Shown: positions 33,508-45,878, numbered from the stretch's first letter. The stretch is 64,000 bases of DNA from Lunularia cruciata (GCA_948567375.1 OX419761.1:13678243-13742242), one strand, 5' to 3'. Translations and numbers: made by a program. The notes: generated by a model not told the origin, from the sequence alone.

Positions 33508-33917
33508 TGTAAAAGGCCAAGACCAAGGAGAGAAATAGGAGAATGGAAACTCACATTGGGACACTTGAATGAGGGAAAACTCAGAATGCCTTGCATGAGC
33601 TTCGACTTTGGTATTTATAGGTATCATACAAGGCCCTTGAGAAGCTTCTCAAGAAGCTTCCTTGAGTCGCTTTCTTAGAGTGCAAGTCAAGTTAACTAAG
33701 AAGCTTCTCAAGAAGCTTCCTTCTAGAAGCCGCCTACTTGGCGTGCAAGCTAAGCTAGTTAGAAGCTTCTAGAAGCTACCTGCTTGGGGCACAAGTTAAC
33801 TAGTCAAGAAGCTTCCCAAGAAGCTTCCTAGATGCTTTTGGAATATTCTAGGCTAATTTGGTTTATTCCCTACTTCATTAGCCTTACTAGCTATGTTGCT
33901 AAACTCTATACTATCAC
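33508..33917 (-). mobile_element. 5' LTR of the nested element (410 bp)
   Basis: On the minus strand it runs from TGTGATAGTATAG (33917) to TTTTACA (33508), and the primer site TATCAGAGC follows at about 33494-33503. It contains the GAAGCTTC array and TATA box described separately. Confidence 0.92.
33611..33827 (-). promoter_or_regulatory. LTR promoter: TATA box with heat-shock-element-like array
   Basis: On the minus strand a CTATAAATACC TATA box lies at about 33611-33621. Upstream of it, seven GAAGCTTC palindromes occur at 33641, 33653, 33700, 33712, 33762, 33808 and 33820. At 33762-33774 the sequence is GAAgcTTCtaGAA, a three-unit match to the nGAAnnTTCnnGAAn heat-shock element, and 33721-33728 gives another TTCtaGAA. 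Heat-shock factors bind such arrays, and the Arabidopsis retrotransposon ONSEN is activated by heat through LTR heat-shock elements. Heat activation here is inference. Confidence 0.6.
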
Positions 33918-34190
33918 AAAGACAAAAGTAAAACAGGCAAATCACGTGCAAGAAGTCCTAAGATGACTACGACAATGGAAGTTCTATTACAAGAAGTCAA
34001 AGTGTGCCTTTTGGTAGAAGGAAGTTACCTTCTTGGATCGGAAGATCTCATTGGAGTGGATCAAGATGGAAGAATAAAAAATCAAGGCCATCATTGATTG
34101 GCCTACTCCAAAGGTTGCTATAAAAGTATGGGCATTTAATGGATTGGCTAATTTTTTTTGATAGTTCATAGAGGTCTCTTTTGTGAAAGT
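33918..34190 (+). pseudogene. continuation of the older Ty3/gypsy RT after the nested insertion
   Basis: The plus strand resumes the RT frame cut at 29337: VLRRLRQWKFYYKKSKCAF-like sequence and a VTFLDRKIS block match the nested element at 30900-31010 on the other strand. It ends near 34190, where an inverted repeat begins. RNase H and integrase of this copy are missing. Confidence 0.8.
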
Positions 34191-34299
34191 CAAGGCCAAT
34201 CAACGATAGCCTTGATTATCTATTCTTCTATCTTGATCCGCTCCAATGAGATCTTGTGATCCAAGAAGGTAACTTCCATCTGCCCAAAGGCACACTTTG
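33998..34299. repeat. inverted repeat, 110-bp arms
   Basis: 33998-34107 and 34190-34299 are imperfect reverse complements of each other with about 82 bp between. Both arms derive from RT sequence of the older element, so a piece of RT was copied back in inverted orientation. Confidence 0.85.
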
Positions 34300-36180
34300 A
34301 TATATAGTCATAGGAAAACATGTTTAGGTATTCACAAAAGAGATCTCTACAGTTTTTAGTTCTTTGTCAGAGTTTGAAATGTCAAGGTCATGGAAATTAT
34401 CTATGATCTAACTGTGAAAAGGAATAGTGTTGGAAGACAGCTTGGGCGGTTTCTCCAAGAAATATCATTGTAATATGTCTTTGGGAATTTTGTGATGAGC
34501 TTCTTATTCCTTCATCAATTGCTTTAAGTGCTTGGTGGTGTTATCCACCACAATGGGGTATCTTGGGTTGGAGGTGGGCTGAGTTTTGGAGGTAAGAAGT
34601 GGTTGCTTATTGTTTCAGCAAGAGCATTTTTCTCAAGTGCCAAAGTAGTGATAGCATCCATTTGGGAAATAAGGGTATTATTATGAAGGTACACTCCAAG
34701 ATGATGGCATTCAATCAATTTCCTCATCTTGGATGTAATCAAGGCTTCACAAGCATACTCCTTTGTGTAAGGCAAAGGAAACTTTAGCCATAGGTAGATA
34801 GGATCTCTCAAGTTAGTACATGCATCCTCTAAGTCCAAGGAGGTGTCATCAAGTGTCAAGGAAGCAGGCATGTTAAGAAGAATTTGTGGTCCTTGTGATT
34901 TTGGTGAAAAATCAATGAGAGTGCTATTAGGAGGGGGCTATCATGACTTTGGATATGGTAAGGCCACTCATATTGACCTCAATTATGAACAAATAGTTAG
35001 CAATGGCATTTGCAAGTTTGTTATTACTGTTAGCTTGAGTAGGATTCCATTCATTAACGTTGAAACTTGGTTCTTCTTCCTGATTTGAGCTTGAAGTTGG
35101 TTCTATTGGATACATTAGGAGCACTGAATGTTTTGATTTCCTTCCAAAGCTCAATTTTCACATTTTCCAAGATGTGATAACATCATCCTCTACCAAACCA
35201 TGGGACACCTAAAAATATGGGGAATTATAGCGGGGTTGGTGTGTCCATGATCAGGTAATCAACTTAAAAGGTTTGCTTGTTGATGGGTGTAAGGATCTTT
35301 GATAAGAGGCCCAGGAGGCAATGGCATCTTCCATCTGCCATTTTGAAGAGACTAGATGTTTTTGTCATTTCCTTGAGCCCTAGTGTCTCCACGACTTCCT
35401 TGGTTATGATATAGATTGAACACCTTGATCAATGCAATAGCTTGGGATGATATTGCCTTCAATTGTTCTGGAGATATTGGGGTCATGGACCTTAGTGTAC
35501 AAAACTTGTTGATTTGGTGATTTGGTGATTCAAGGTCTACAAAAGTAGTATGGGGGCTTTCTATTGGTAGGGTCTATGCGTATCTTAGTAGAAGATTGTG
35601 CCGTCCTTGAGTTGGAGAGTGTGAGATGCTTGTAGCTAGAGTTGGGGTTGAATCTATGGTGAGGGCTATTTTATGTTTTGTGTGATTCTTTGATCAAAGG
35701 TTTCTTCAAGCATACTACGGGCTGCTCCTTCAATAGAAAGTTCTAAATTTTCTTGTGTAGGAGATACTTTGTAGCGCTATTTGAAAGTAACATTGGCTCT
35801 TACATTAGTCAAGTTAGTCATAATGTCATAGTTATGTATGATAGAAGTGGGTGGATGTCTTGCTAGGGTATCAAACATAGGGATAGTTGCCTTATAAATT
35901 TCTAGGATGGGCTGAGTAGTATCTTTTTGCATGGTCTCTTCATTAAACTTTTAGAGTAGCTCTTGAAGTTAGAGGTACTACTTGGATCAAGCACGACATA
36001 CATGCATGATCGAATTGTAAGAAAGATGGTTGCCTTTGTAATGGCTCTTTCATTGGTAGGGGTGCTTCTCCTAGAATGGAAGCATCTTCTACTCCAATCA
36101 AATGCACAGTCTTGTTAGGACCTATATTGTTATGTAGTCCTTCTATGTGGGTGCTTTTTGTGCTTGGGTAATAAAGTTTT
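34300..36180. other. unassigned region, possibly part of a minus-strand retroelement
   Basis: A minus frame at 34524-34871 (115 codons) and another at 34927-35154 are open but match no family I know. They lie downstream of the minus-strand gag relic at 36180-37560 and could be its remainder. No RT, integrase or LTR could be recognised. Confidence 0.35.
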
Positions 36181-37560
36181 GAAAGTCCATGCATTGTGCC
36201 ATAGTGTGTGTACTAGGGCAAAAGGAAAAACAAGTATACCTATTAGGGCATTGATTTGCATAGTGATTCTCATTGCAAATGTGATAGCATATATTTGGTT
36301 TGCACGGTTCCTATCCTTGTCCATTTCCTCATCTACCTTAGGAGTGCAAGTCTTGTAAGTGTTGGTTCAAGTGATTCTATTGCGAGATGACTTCCACAAT
36401 ATATGCCCTTTCTTCTTGCGGCTCATGGTATCTTCAGAGTGTTCTATAATTTGCCATGACGTGCATGTACTTTCCACAATGGAATAAAAATCCTCAATAT
36501 CATGAGTAGTACATTGAGCATGGGTGTGGCTCCATCCTATGCAATAAGTACAATATAGATGTTCCTCAAGCTATAGTGTTAACCAGATTTCTTGCTTGGG
36601 GTTGTTGTGTTAATTGAAGATTCTTGAGACATTTCAACTTGACTAGTATATTCTCCATTTTACTTGTTATGACAAGAACCACAAAAATTGTGGGAATGGG
36701 CAATGCCAAGGAAGTTAAAGATGGAATTGTGGAAGAGACTACAGGAAATTGATGGTATACAAGCACTACTTCTGATACCACATACAAGCCCAATACAATT
36801 GGGGAGGTTCCATAACGAAATAATTAGATTGCATAAATCTCTGAGTAGTAGCATAGGGATTATGCATTACACTTCCTTTGAATCATGGGATGATGGAGCA
36901 AGAGTTTGGCAAGGCCCGATCTTGCTCATGAGCTTGGGCCTAATAGTGTGTTTCCTTGAAGACTTGTGTTAGGTTTGCAACCTTGTTATAGATTAGAAAC
37001 TTTTGAATATCCTCAAGTAGAGCATCCATAAACCAATGGAGGGTTATTGTAGGGTCTAGGTATGGATTATCATTGATGCTATGCATTTGCATTGTTGAAT
37101 AAATGCTTACATAGTTTTGTTGTGCCCTTTATGTGGTGGGTTTATTTTGTCCCTTAGTTGTTCTTGTTGTTTGGGTGAGATGTATTCATGTTGCTCTTCT
37201 ACTTTATTAATTCATAACTTGTCCTTGTGGTAGGGGCAAGGCATTTAACCAATATTTTGCTTTTCCGATAAATCATTGGCCAATTTGCTCAGCCATCATT
37301 GCGTTGTCCACTATATTTTGTGCCATAAAAACATTCTCAAATTTTTGTAAGAATGACTCAAAAGCTTCTTATCTAGTGAACACGATTGTACTTGGAGGTA
37401 TGTAATTTTTTGGCCTCCCAAGGTCAAAGTCATTGTAGTTGGAGCTACAAGAACTACAAACATTAGGATTGGAGTTGAAGTTGTTGTCAGATGCAATGCC
37501 AAAGTAGTGCGGATCCCTTGGGCAAAAGTACTTCCCATCAACAAAAATATCAATTGAATG
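36180..37560 (-). pseudogene. gag-like relic with CCHC zinc knuckles
   Basis: The minus strand gives a capsid-like stretch near 37230-37380 (EAFESFLQKFENVFMAQN, then FIGKAKYWLNALP) and a segment with PTITLHWFMDALLEDIQKF near 37050. A well-formed knuckle CTYCIGWSHTHAQC lies near 36505-36555, with a second degenerate one (CYHICNENHYANQC) near 36250-36290. Stops and shifts are many. The pattern is that of an LTR-retrotransposon gag; the pol type is unknown because none follows. Confidence 0.65.
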
Positions 37561-37620
37561 CTAGTAATGCTAGTAATGCTAGTAATGTAATCCTAGTAAT
37601 GTAATCCTAGTAATGCTTCC
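37558..37620. repeat. short tandem repeat of TAATGCTAG/TAATCCTAG
   Basis: About six units of CTAGTAATG with variants containing TAATC. It is a simple microsatellite-like expansion between the gag relic and the 48-bp repeat block. Confidence 0.85.
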
Positions 37621-37639
37621 CTTGGTTTGAAAACCAATG

Positions 37640-37930
37640 TACTATGGGAATGAGAGGTAGTGCTTCCTCTTGATTAAGAAATGTCTCCTTTGTTGAGTTG
37701 GAAGGTAATGTGTCTTTCCAATTGAAAATAGTAGTATTTCCATACACAACTTGTGATACTTCTCTTTGCATTGCACCTATATTTATTGTAGAATTGAGAG
37801 GTAATGCATCCACTAAACCAAAAATGGTTGCAATTTTAGATATTGGAGGTAATGCTTCTCTCAAACCAAAAATAGATATTGTTCTTAACATGGGAGGGAA
37901 TGGTTCTCCCAAACAAAAGATAGCCATGTC
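37640..37930. repeat. 48-bp degenerate tandem repeat
   Basis: Units marked by GAGGTAATGC or GGGAATGG followed by AAACCAAAAAT recur with a 48-bp period near 37800, 37848 and 37896, with weaker units to the left. On the minus strand each unit would encode 16 residues with FGL and EALP positions, in line with the neighbouring minus-strand gag relic, so it may be a repeat domain of that gag. Confidence 0.7.
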
Positions 37931-38039
37931 CTCATGGGCGGCAAGGAATACTAATGCAAATTGTAGAATGGAGTGGAGAGGACATACGAGTCAAATGGCA
38001 ATGGTGCCAAGAGTGTTAGTGGGAATGACCTAATCCATA

Positions 38040-41000
38040 GTTTGGGCTATAGTGCACTATGGGACAAGGGAATCATGGGATGGCCCTTACATGGATGGCC
38101 CTTCTTTGAGCTCAGGGAGGAATTGTAGGTAGGTTTTCCATAGTGCAAGTAAGACATATCATAAGACACTTCACCCAAGAGATCACTTGTAGGTTTGTCA
38201 CCCTTGTGAGCTTATCAACCTCCTTGGTTGTCACTCTTTGTTAATCAATCCTCACACTATAGGAGAACGACAAGATATACATAGTTGGGACACAATTATC
38301 AAGGAATTATCAAGAATAACAAGAACACCACATCATACAAGTTCCATAATCATCTATCGATTCTAGCAATCATCCATATAGGGATTCAAGAGCAAACAAT
38401 GGACATGGTATTCAAAGTTTATATATTTTTTTTGCAAAGCATCACCTACATCATAAGGTCATCCGCTGCCATATGAGGAACACTATGATACTACATGATC
38501 TTACTCCTCCATGTCGAGTCCTCCTTCTTGCTAGTTAACCCTTGATCTCTACTACACAGCCTATCAATTGACTTGTGAGGCAACCCCAACCTCACCATAG
38601 TAGACTAAGCTCCTTTATATAGCTGGAGTCAAACCCTAAAGAATTTCTATCTTTCTCCTAATCCTTATCCCATAGTGACCATCTTCTTCAAATGCCAATC
38701 TGCTCCTAATCCTTGATTCTAATCTAGATCACATTGCCTAAGTGCATAAGTGTGTGGCCTTTGCATTCATTATCTAGCTAACTTTGTCCTATTATTTTAC
38801 ATATGCACAACAATCTCTACCTGCTCTCTTGTTTGTCTTGTAGAGAGGAATGTTGCATCCAATCTCAGTAGGACTGAATGAACGTCCCATAATGGGAGTC
38901 CCATAATGACTCACCCAATATGGAAGTCTTGCATTCCAATTCCTTCAACATTAAGTTGTCCACATATGATACAACCTCAATACCTACTTTGCCCAGACAA
39001 CACACATACATGGTCAAATAGAAAGCCAGGAGCTTCTATTTGATATCTTTTATATGCGTTTGGAGGGGGATTTTTGTTGACCATTAATTTTTCCCACATG
39101 TGAAAGAAGAGAAAGAGTATAAGCTTTTACAGATATTACCCATATTCAAGTGACTCACATTTTGATACAATTTTTTTGAGCATTAATTCTTTCAACATGT
39201 GAAAGAAGAGAAAGAACATGAGTTTCTCTTTTCTCTTTTTCTTTTTCCATCTATGAAGATTGTATGCATATTATAAATAGTCTTCTTTATTTCAATTTAG
39301 TATCATCCCAAAATTACAAACATTAAGTATGTTGTGTAGAGAGGAAAAAAGAAGTTTTTGAGAGAAAAAAAAGGTTTTCCTTCTATTAATTCTTGGATGT
39401 ACTTTCTTTTGTGGACACCCTACTAAATTTAATTTGATACACCCTATTAATCTGATACATCATAATGAATTTATTGGAACTAGTAGAAATATACCTTGCA
39501 GGTATGTAGCCCAAGTTGGGTAACCTCAGTAACAAATCTTTTGTCTATTATTTATTTCTCTATCTAGGAATGAATTATTATTTGATTCTTATCATAGAAC
39601 AAGATGAACTCCATTCTTCTCCTTGGAGGAATGGAAGAAGAGAAGCTTTTAACATAGAAGAAACAAGAACCAGATGTAGAGTTTCTTATCCAATACTATG
39701 AGATTTGTAATATTAGCGGACTTAACTCAAACAGATATCCACATTAGGAGGATCAGATTTAAAGTTAATTGATATTTAGGGACATTGAGTGACTTCCATA
39801 AAACCCTAAAATTCCATAGAATATTTTATCGGTACCAATAAAGAAGAATTGATAAACATTATGTAGAATTTTAGGGTTTACTAATTTGTGGGTCAAATTC
39901 ACATCTTCAACATTTCAAATTAATAACAAATAGTGTTATGGGTAATTCCTTAACCCCAAACCCACAGGTTAAATTTTAGATTATCCATAAAATTTTATAC
40001 AACTATGGAGTTTATGCATAGAAACCTCGTTATATTCCCATGTGTGACCCATAAATTTTTTATAGCCTATCTAGAAACCTTTTTATGGATATTTATGATA
40101 CCCATAAAAGCTAAATAGAAAACCCCCTTTTATCCTATTAAGGTTTTTTGGGGTATGAAACAACACATTACCAATCTGTAACCGTTCTTGCCACCTCATT
40201 AGAATAGTTGTACTATTTCAAAAGAAATCGAGAAACAAGAGATACATTTCTGATTTAATTACCCAAGCGCTCAGCATTACTATTTCCTAAGCAAATATCC
40301 AAGCTCTTGCCGGGTAGAATTGATATAGAAACTTGTCCTATTTGCTTGCCGTACCTCTTTCCTCTACACTAACAATCTTTGGCTCATAAATTGGATGCCA
40401 TTGAAGAAATCAAATTGAGGTAGACTTCAAGCATATGATATCCATCTGTCTTCAATCCTTGGACTTCCTCTAATTATTGCAAGAATATGTTACATGGATT
40501 GTCAAAAACTGCACATTTTAGCAAATTTTCTCACACAACTTTGTTAAGTGAAGGAGGCACTTTATGACATATGAAGAAAGTTGCTTAAATGTATAACTTC
40601 CAAATTAGTATGCAAAATATCAATACTAGGTTTAGAGTTACGAATCAAACTATATATATAGAAAGGGAATGAAATGTAGAATGAAAGGGAATAAGAGGAG
40701 ATGGCGCAAACAAGTGCAAAAGGAACAAAGAGCAAGCAGAAGGTCAAAAAGTCCCACATGGCAAACAAGAAGGGGTATCAAAGTAGGGCCCAAAAGGCAC
40801 AATAGGAGAAAAAGCAAGCTGACAACAAGCACCAAAGAAACAAGAGAGAGTAGTCTACTCCGGAACTATGTGGTAGAGGTCCTTCAATGGTATATTTGGT
40901 AAATGGGAAGAGCGGATCCTAGCCATGTTGGGTGTGCTCATAGTTGCTGCTCATTAGTGTAGACCCAAAGCTTAAGCTTACTGCCAAGTGACTAAAATGC

Positions 41001-42900
41001 TTTGTCATTAATAAAAGATGTGAGCATGGTTTGAGAGATAGCTATTGCACTTCTCCTCTACAAAGAACTTTGTGCTTCATCCTTGAGAAGACCGTCAAAA
41101 TGGTGATGTAGGCACCCAAAAATCTCACTCACTAGGGAGAAAAAGGTATCCAAGGATAGCCATGGAGCATAGTGCTCCTCAAGCTTAGTGCTCACCCTTG
41201 CCCCTAGAGGCAATCATTACCATTACTCCTACTTGTATGTTTGTCCATGCCAATAATTCCACTTGTAGAGGATTTGCCATCACCACTTCATGCAAGGTGC
41301 AATGACCATTAGTGAAAGTAACTATATTCGCTTGCACCTAAGAGATAGTTGGTCTTGATAGATTCAACCATAGCTCAATCTAAACATGGTACCATGTAGC
41401 TTGTAAGAGTTGAATGATGGTGTCACAAATTGCATCATGGACTCTAGTGTGCTCTCCACCTACTTCATACCATAAAAATTGTATCCCTTGTATGTCATAA
41501 GTTAAACCACATGCGCATTGGATCGGAAGGTCTATGAGAGCTAGAGTAGGAGACCCAACCTCAATCATGATGTTGTGGTAAACTTCTTGCAGTAAAATGG
41601 AAGTTGACAATTAAAGGTGAAACCTGGAGCCAAGCCCCAGAACCTTTCTCTCCACATAATAAGATCCTAGTTCTATAAGGTAGAGGCAAAAGGTTTGCCT
41701 ACATAATAAATATTCTGGAATAAGCTAAAGTAGAGCTTGCATCTATTTATAGTAAATTAACCCCCACAATTTTCCATCTTGTGTAGCATTGTTGACAATT
41801 TTATGGTCACTTTTGTCCAAAAAAGTAGTCTAAAGTGGATGGGCTACTTCCAAGGGTTCCTAGAAATTACTAAAATATAAAACACCTGCATAATACTGTG
41901 TATACATTATAATGTTTATTGCTTTGAAATGATTTTAAACACTTCAACTACTTAAATCAAAGGTAGGGAAATAGTAACAAGTGAACATGCATTTTCTAGT
42001 GGAGAAAAATAACACCCCATATTTTGTACACTATTAGTAGATTAATATTGATTTGCCTTGAACAAAAGAGCAGAAATATATCATCCTAAGTTACCAACTA
42101 TTAGGAGGAAATCTTTGCTTGTGATATATCTCCTAAAGACAAACTTTTGTGAAATGCGAAGATATGCCAATTAAATTTAAGAATAAATACTAACCAATAT
42201 CTGATGAATTCTTGTTGTGTATAAATCTAGAAGTTCCCATACTAGATTTATGTACCAAAATTATAAGGATACTCAATATTTTTAGGCTCTGTTTATTTTC
42301 TATATTCTTAAATAATGTAGCTTGAAACATACTTAAGAAAACTATATGTGTATGCTCTAGCAATAAATTTTTAGTATTTTTGTCTCAAAATCCTAAATGA
42401 TCATTGAACTTGGATTGAAATATATTTTACACACTCTTGGAAGTAAGTTCAAAATAGAAAGTGCAATGTAGATTCATTGCAAAATGACTACTATTGGGAA
42501 ACAAGAGAGAGTTCAGGAACGGGAGGGAGGGAGAGAAGAGAGGCAATGAGTGAAAAGATATTATCAAGTTTTGGAGAGCTCACCTGCATACATCACATAA
42601 GTGATAGTTGATTTTGTTTTTTTTTTTCAATTTTGATTCCATTGGTACCTAAATTGAAAGCTATGGAGACTTGAGTAGAAAGTTATGAGGACTTTTAGGT
42701 TTTTTTAGGGTTTAGAGTGATTACTTCACATTGGAAGTGATGTGTCAAGAATTTTTATTTCTAATCTCTTTGTATCATGTTTGAGTTCCATGGGAACTTA
42801 GTTTGAAATCTTTTGAGATGAAAATTGAAAGTTATGGGAGTTTATAGTTTTTAGGTTTAGAGAGATAGCATTTACTCATGTGAGTCAAGATGTGAAGGGT
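38040..42900. other. AT-rich interval without recognisable genes
   Basis: A minus-strand TATATAAAG box near 38614 followed by a TAGTATCATAGTG sequence near 38495 could mark the LTR and primer site of the gag relic at 36180-37560. Elsewhere there are only short open frames, T-runs (near 42617) and a basic 77-codon frame at 40669-40902 without known motif. I see no exon structure or transposase. Confidence 0.4.
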
Positions 42901-42915
42901 TGTGGGATGTGAAGG

Positions 42916-45870
42916 GTGTGGATTTGCAGGTATGGGGAGATATGGAGAGGAGAATTGTGTGTTATTTTCATTTTTCTTGTGCTAGCCATGGCTACACTTC
43001 TCTATGTGGGACCGCCTAGAGTGGCTTGGGATACACCATGCCCGGTGTGTCACCAACACTTCTATCTCACAAGGAGTAAAGAACCATGTAAGAAGAATAC
43101 ACAAGGACTATGATTGGACCACTTGGGTTGCTCACATGAGACGAGCAGCCGCACCAATAGTGGTGAAACTTGGGATTATGTATGCTTCTTCTATCCCTTT
43201 GTTGACCGTTCCAAGGATACCAAGTGAGTTGTGGGAGTGGTTAGCATCTTAGGCGGGTTGTATCTTGGGGTTATTTGTAGCTTTTATGTCTTGATAGGTC
43301 ACTTTTTGCACAAGCATTGTGCATTGCCCCTCACCTCTCCTATCAAATGTTGGCAAGCATACAATGAGATAAAAAAACAGAAAGGACTAAAGAAATATAT
43401 CATTTTTTTCTCCGCTCTTTCATGCATTTGTTGAAAAATGTCCCTTCTTCCCTTAGGCTTCAGGCGGGTCCTTTGCAAAGAAAATAAAAGCTCTGCTCTT
43501 TTGTTCTAGCATAATACAGACATGATACCACTGTGTCCCTTGGACCTTGAATACATGCATGGCCTCAGATAAGAAAACAATTCTCTCCCATAATGACTCA
43601 AAGTGCAATAGGAAGTTTGTTAAGGATGGTATATGAGCATTTTAGAGTTTCTTTCAGGCATATGATTCTTCTAATGGATTTATTGAGCTATTTTAGGGTG
43701 GTTATAGTAGTAGTGAGGGGAGATATTCCTATGCCAATTAGTTTGATGTTAGGAGCTAGTCTACTTCTCATGATGGAGAAGGAAAAAAGGGGCATTAGAC
43801 CAATTACTATTAGAGATATCTTTTTGCACTTGGTTAGCTGCACCATTGTTCTTCAACATCAATCTCACTTTTGAGAGCACCTCAATTCACAGCAATTGGA
43901 GTAGCTACACTTGGAGGTTGTGAGGCTATATCTATATGCATCAGGGTACTCTTGGATATCCATCCAAAGTAGGTTTTCCTATAGATGGATGTTGAAAGTG
44001 CTTTTAATAATATCTCTCGGGCATCCATCTTTAGAGAGCTTAGGGAGGCCGGTGGATCCTTGGTGAGTTTCATTCCTTTTGTGCAATTGTTCTATAACTC
44101 TCTTGTTTCCATTTACTACTAACATGCATAATCACTGGAAGGAGTCACCATCTTGGAGCTAGTTATTGATACACAACATGGAGGTCCTTTAAGGGAGCCT
44201 TGTTTGCCATAGCTCACTTCAAAGCTCTCTTATCAACTACTTTGGCCATGTTAGGTTGTGTATTTACCTCTTCGGAAAAAAATACACACATTGTAGGTCC
44301 CATAAATCAGATTACACAATCCTTTGATCACTTGACTATCAAGCTACATCTTGTAGGCTTGAGAGTCAAGGTGTCAAAGTGTAGAGCATGGTCCCTTTCA
44401 AGTATTCCTCCTTACCTTGAGCTTCCAAAGGGATGTATCACATCTACATATGGACTATGGCTTCTTGGAGTGCCAATAGGATCCAAGGATTTTTTCACAC
44501 ACTTCTTAGACGTTGCCCTTGCAGAGGATGTTATCTATATGGATGACCTTCCTTTACTAGGAGATCCGTAGGTGGCATTTGGTATAATTTCTTCTAGTAT
44601 TGCTTGTTGACCAACTTACCTCATTTGTATAGTTCCCCCCTCCTTGTTCTTCCTATCATGTTTGAGAGCCTTTGAGAGGAGGATTGGGAGTCTTTGGTGA
44701 TATTATTGGACCAAGGACATTTGAGTGTGTGACAAAGGATCTGACACATAAATAGACAGCTCTGCCAATCTTGTGTGGAAGGGTTGGCTTGCTATCTATG
44801 GAGGAGATGGCACCTATAGCATTTTTGGGTAGTTGGGCTCTCTTGACACTCCTAATTTCCTTTCATTTTATGGTGTTGATAGGCCGGTTTTGGAGACTTA
44901 TGTGATAGAGGTGGAGGAGGGATCCTTTTCTCTTAGATGTTATTGCGGCAAACAAGAGATAGTTTATCTCCACGGGCACGTGAGGACTTTCCAGCTTTTG
45001 CTTCACTATCATCAAATTGGACTAGAGGTTTGCAGTACTCCTTGATGGAGCAACAATATGAGCATACACTACATTCTCTCTTAGTTGACTTGTCCATTCC
45101 TTAGCCTACTAGAGCACGTCTTTGCTCTTGCTCCGATAAGCCTACTAGAGCACATCTTTGCTCTTGCAGGCTCTTGGATCCTAGCTTGACATAACACTTT
45201 CATGTAGAGAGTAGCTACTTTCACAACAATGAGATTTTGCCTATGTTTGGTCCACCCATCTGCAACTTCATTACTCATTTGTGAGTGTGGTTCTACACTA
45301 GATGTAGTAGCGGTCCATATGACACTGTGTCCTTTTGGAGGACAGAGGATAGCTACCCATGATGTTGTTAGGGACATAGTGTTTGCTATGGCATGAGAGA
45401 GTGGATACTTTCCTTAAAAGGAGCATTCATATGCTTTGCAGACGACATGTGTAAGGAAAGACTTATACTTGGTCCAAGATGATAAGGTGATAGTGGAGGA
45501 TGTCGTGATTACGGACCATATATAGGATACAATTTTGGAGGGAGAGATTACCCATCCCCCTTGATGGGCAGCAAGTGCAGTAGCAGGTCGCAAGGTCTCC
45601 AAGTAGAAGTGCATGAAACAAGGTCATTTCTTTGTTCCTCTAGCCTTGGAGTTATATGGAGCGATGCACACGGTGTTTGACACATTTGTAAAGGAGTGCC
45701 CAAGAGCTTATCATGTTAGGCGCCAAGGAGTAGCACTCTCACTCTCATAATTTGTAGCATATTTTAGACAAGGTGTGTCCATTGCTCTATAGAAGGCAAT
45801 GGCTGGTGCAATCCATAGGAGGGCAATCACACTAGGTGATGCTTCTTTGGATGCTTGAGTTGTTTGTAGA
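42916..45870 (+). pseudogene. LINE (non-LTR retrotransposon) with C2H2 finger, RT and restriction-like endonuclease
   Basis: Near 43039-43105, after allowing one frameshift, the sequence gives CPVCHQHFYLTR and NHVRRIH, a C2H2 finger. RT follows at about 43760-44580: KRGIRPITIRDIF block, then a palm-like MDVESAFNNIS segment near 43985, and later GLRVKVSKCRAWS and LLGVPIGS (44360-44490); the ADD active site is degraded to a SEKNTH-like sequence near 44270. From 45240 a zinc motif CECG-x8-HMTLC then FGGQR-x3-HDVVRD matches the region before the PD-(D/E)xK endonuclease of R2-like LINEs, with VEDVVIT near 45500 and FVPLALELYG near 45630. Stops are numerous. Confidence 0.75.
45103..45168. repeat. 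36-bp tandem duplication inside the LINE relic
   Basis: The GCCTACTAGAGCAC...CTTTGCTCTTGC block occurs twice in direct repeat with one base difference, separated by TCCGATAA. Confidence 0.85.
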
Positions 45871-45878
45871 CCGTATTG

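Larger units (their letters stand above)
29338..33917 (-). mobile_element. nested Ty3/gypsy retrotransposon with partial 3' LTR
   Basis: Read on the minus strand: LTR 33917-33508, primer site, gag, protease, spacer repeats, RT, RNase H, truncated integrase, partial LTR to 29338. Both outer ends are TGTAAAAG/TATCACA LTR termini, and the host element's RT is split exactly at the insertion, with target duplications AAGAT (29333-29337) and AAGAC (33918-33922). A deletion removed the integrase C-terminal half together with the start of the 3' LTR. The reading frames carry many stops. Confidence 0.92.

Noticed and set aside
40669-40902. Basic 77-codon frame (Lys/Arg-rich)
   Set aside because: No homologue recognised, no splice or promoter context, and its basic composition follows from an A/G-rich stretch.
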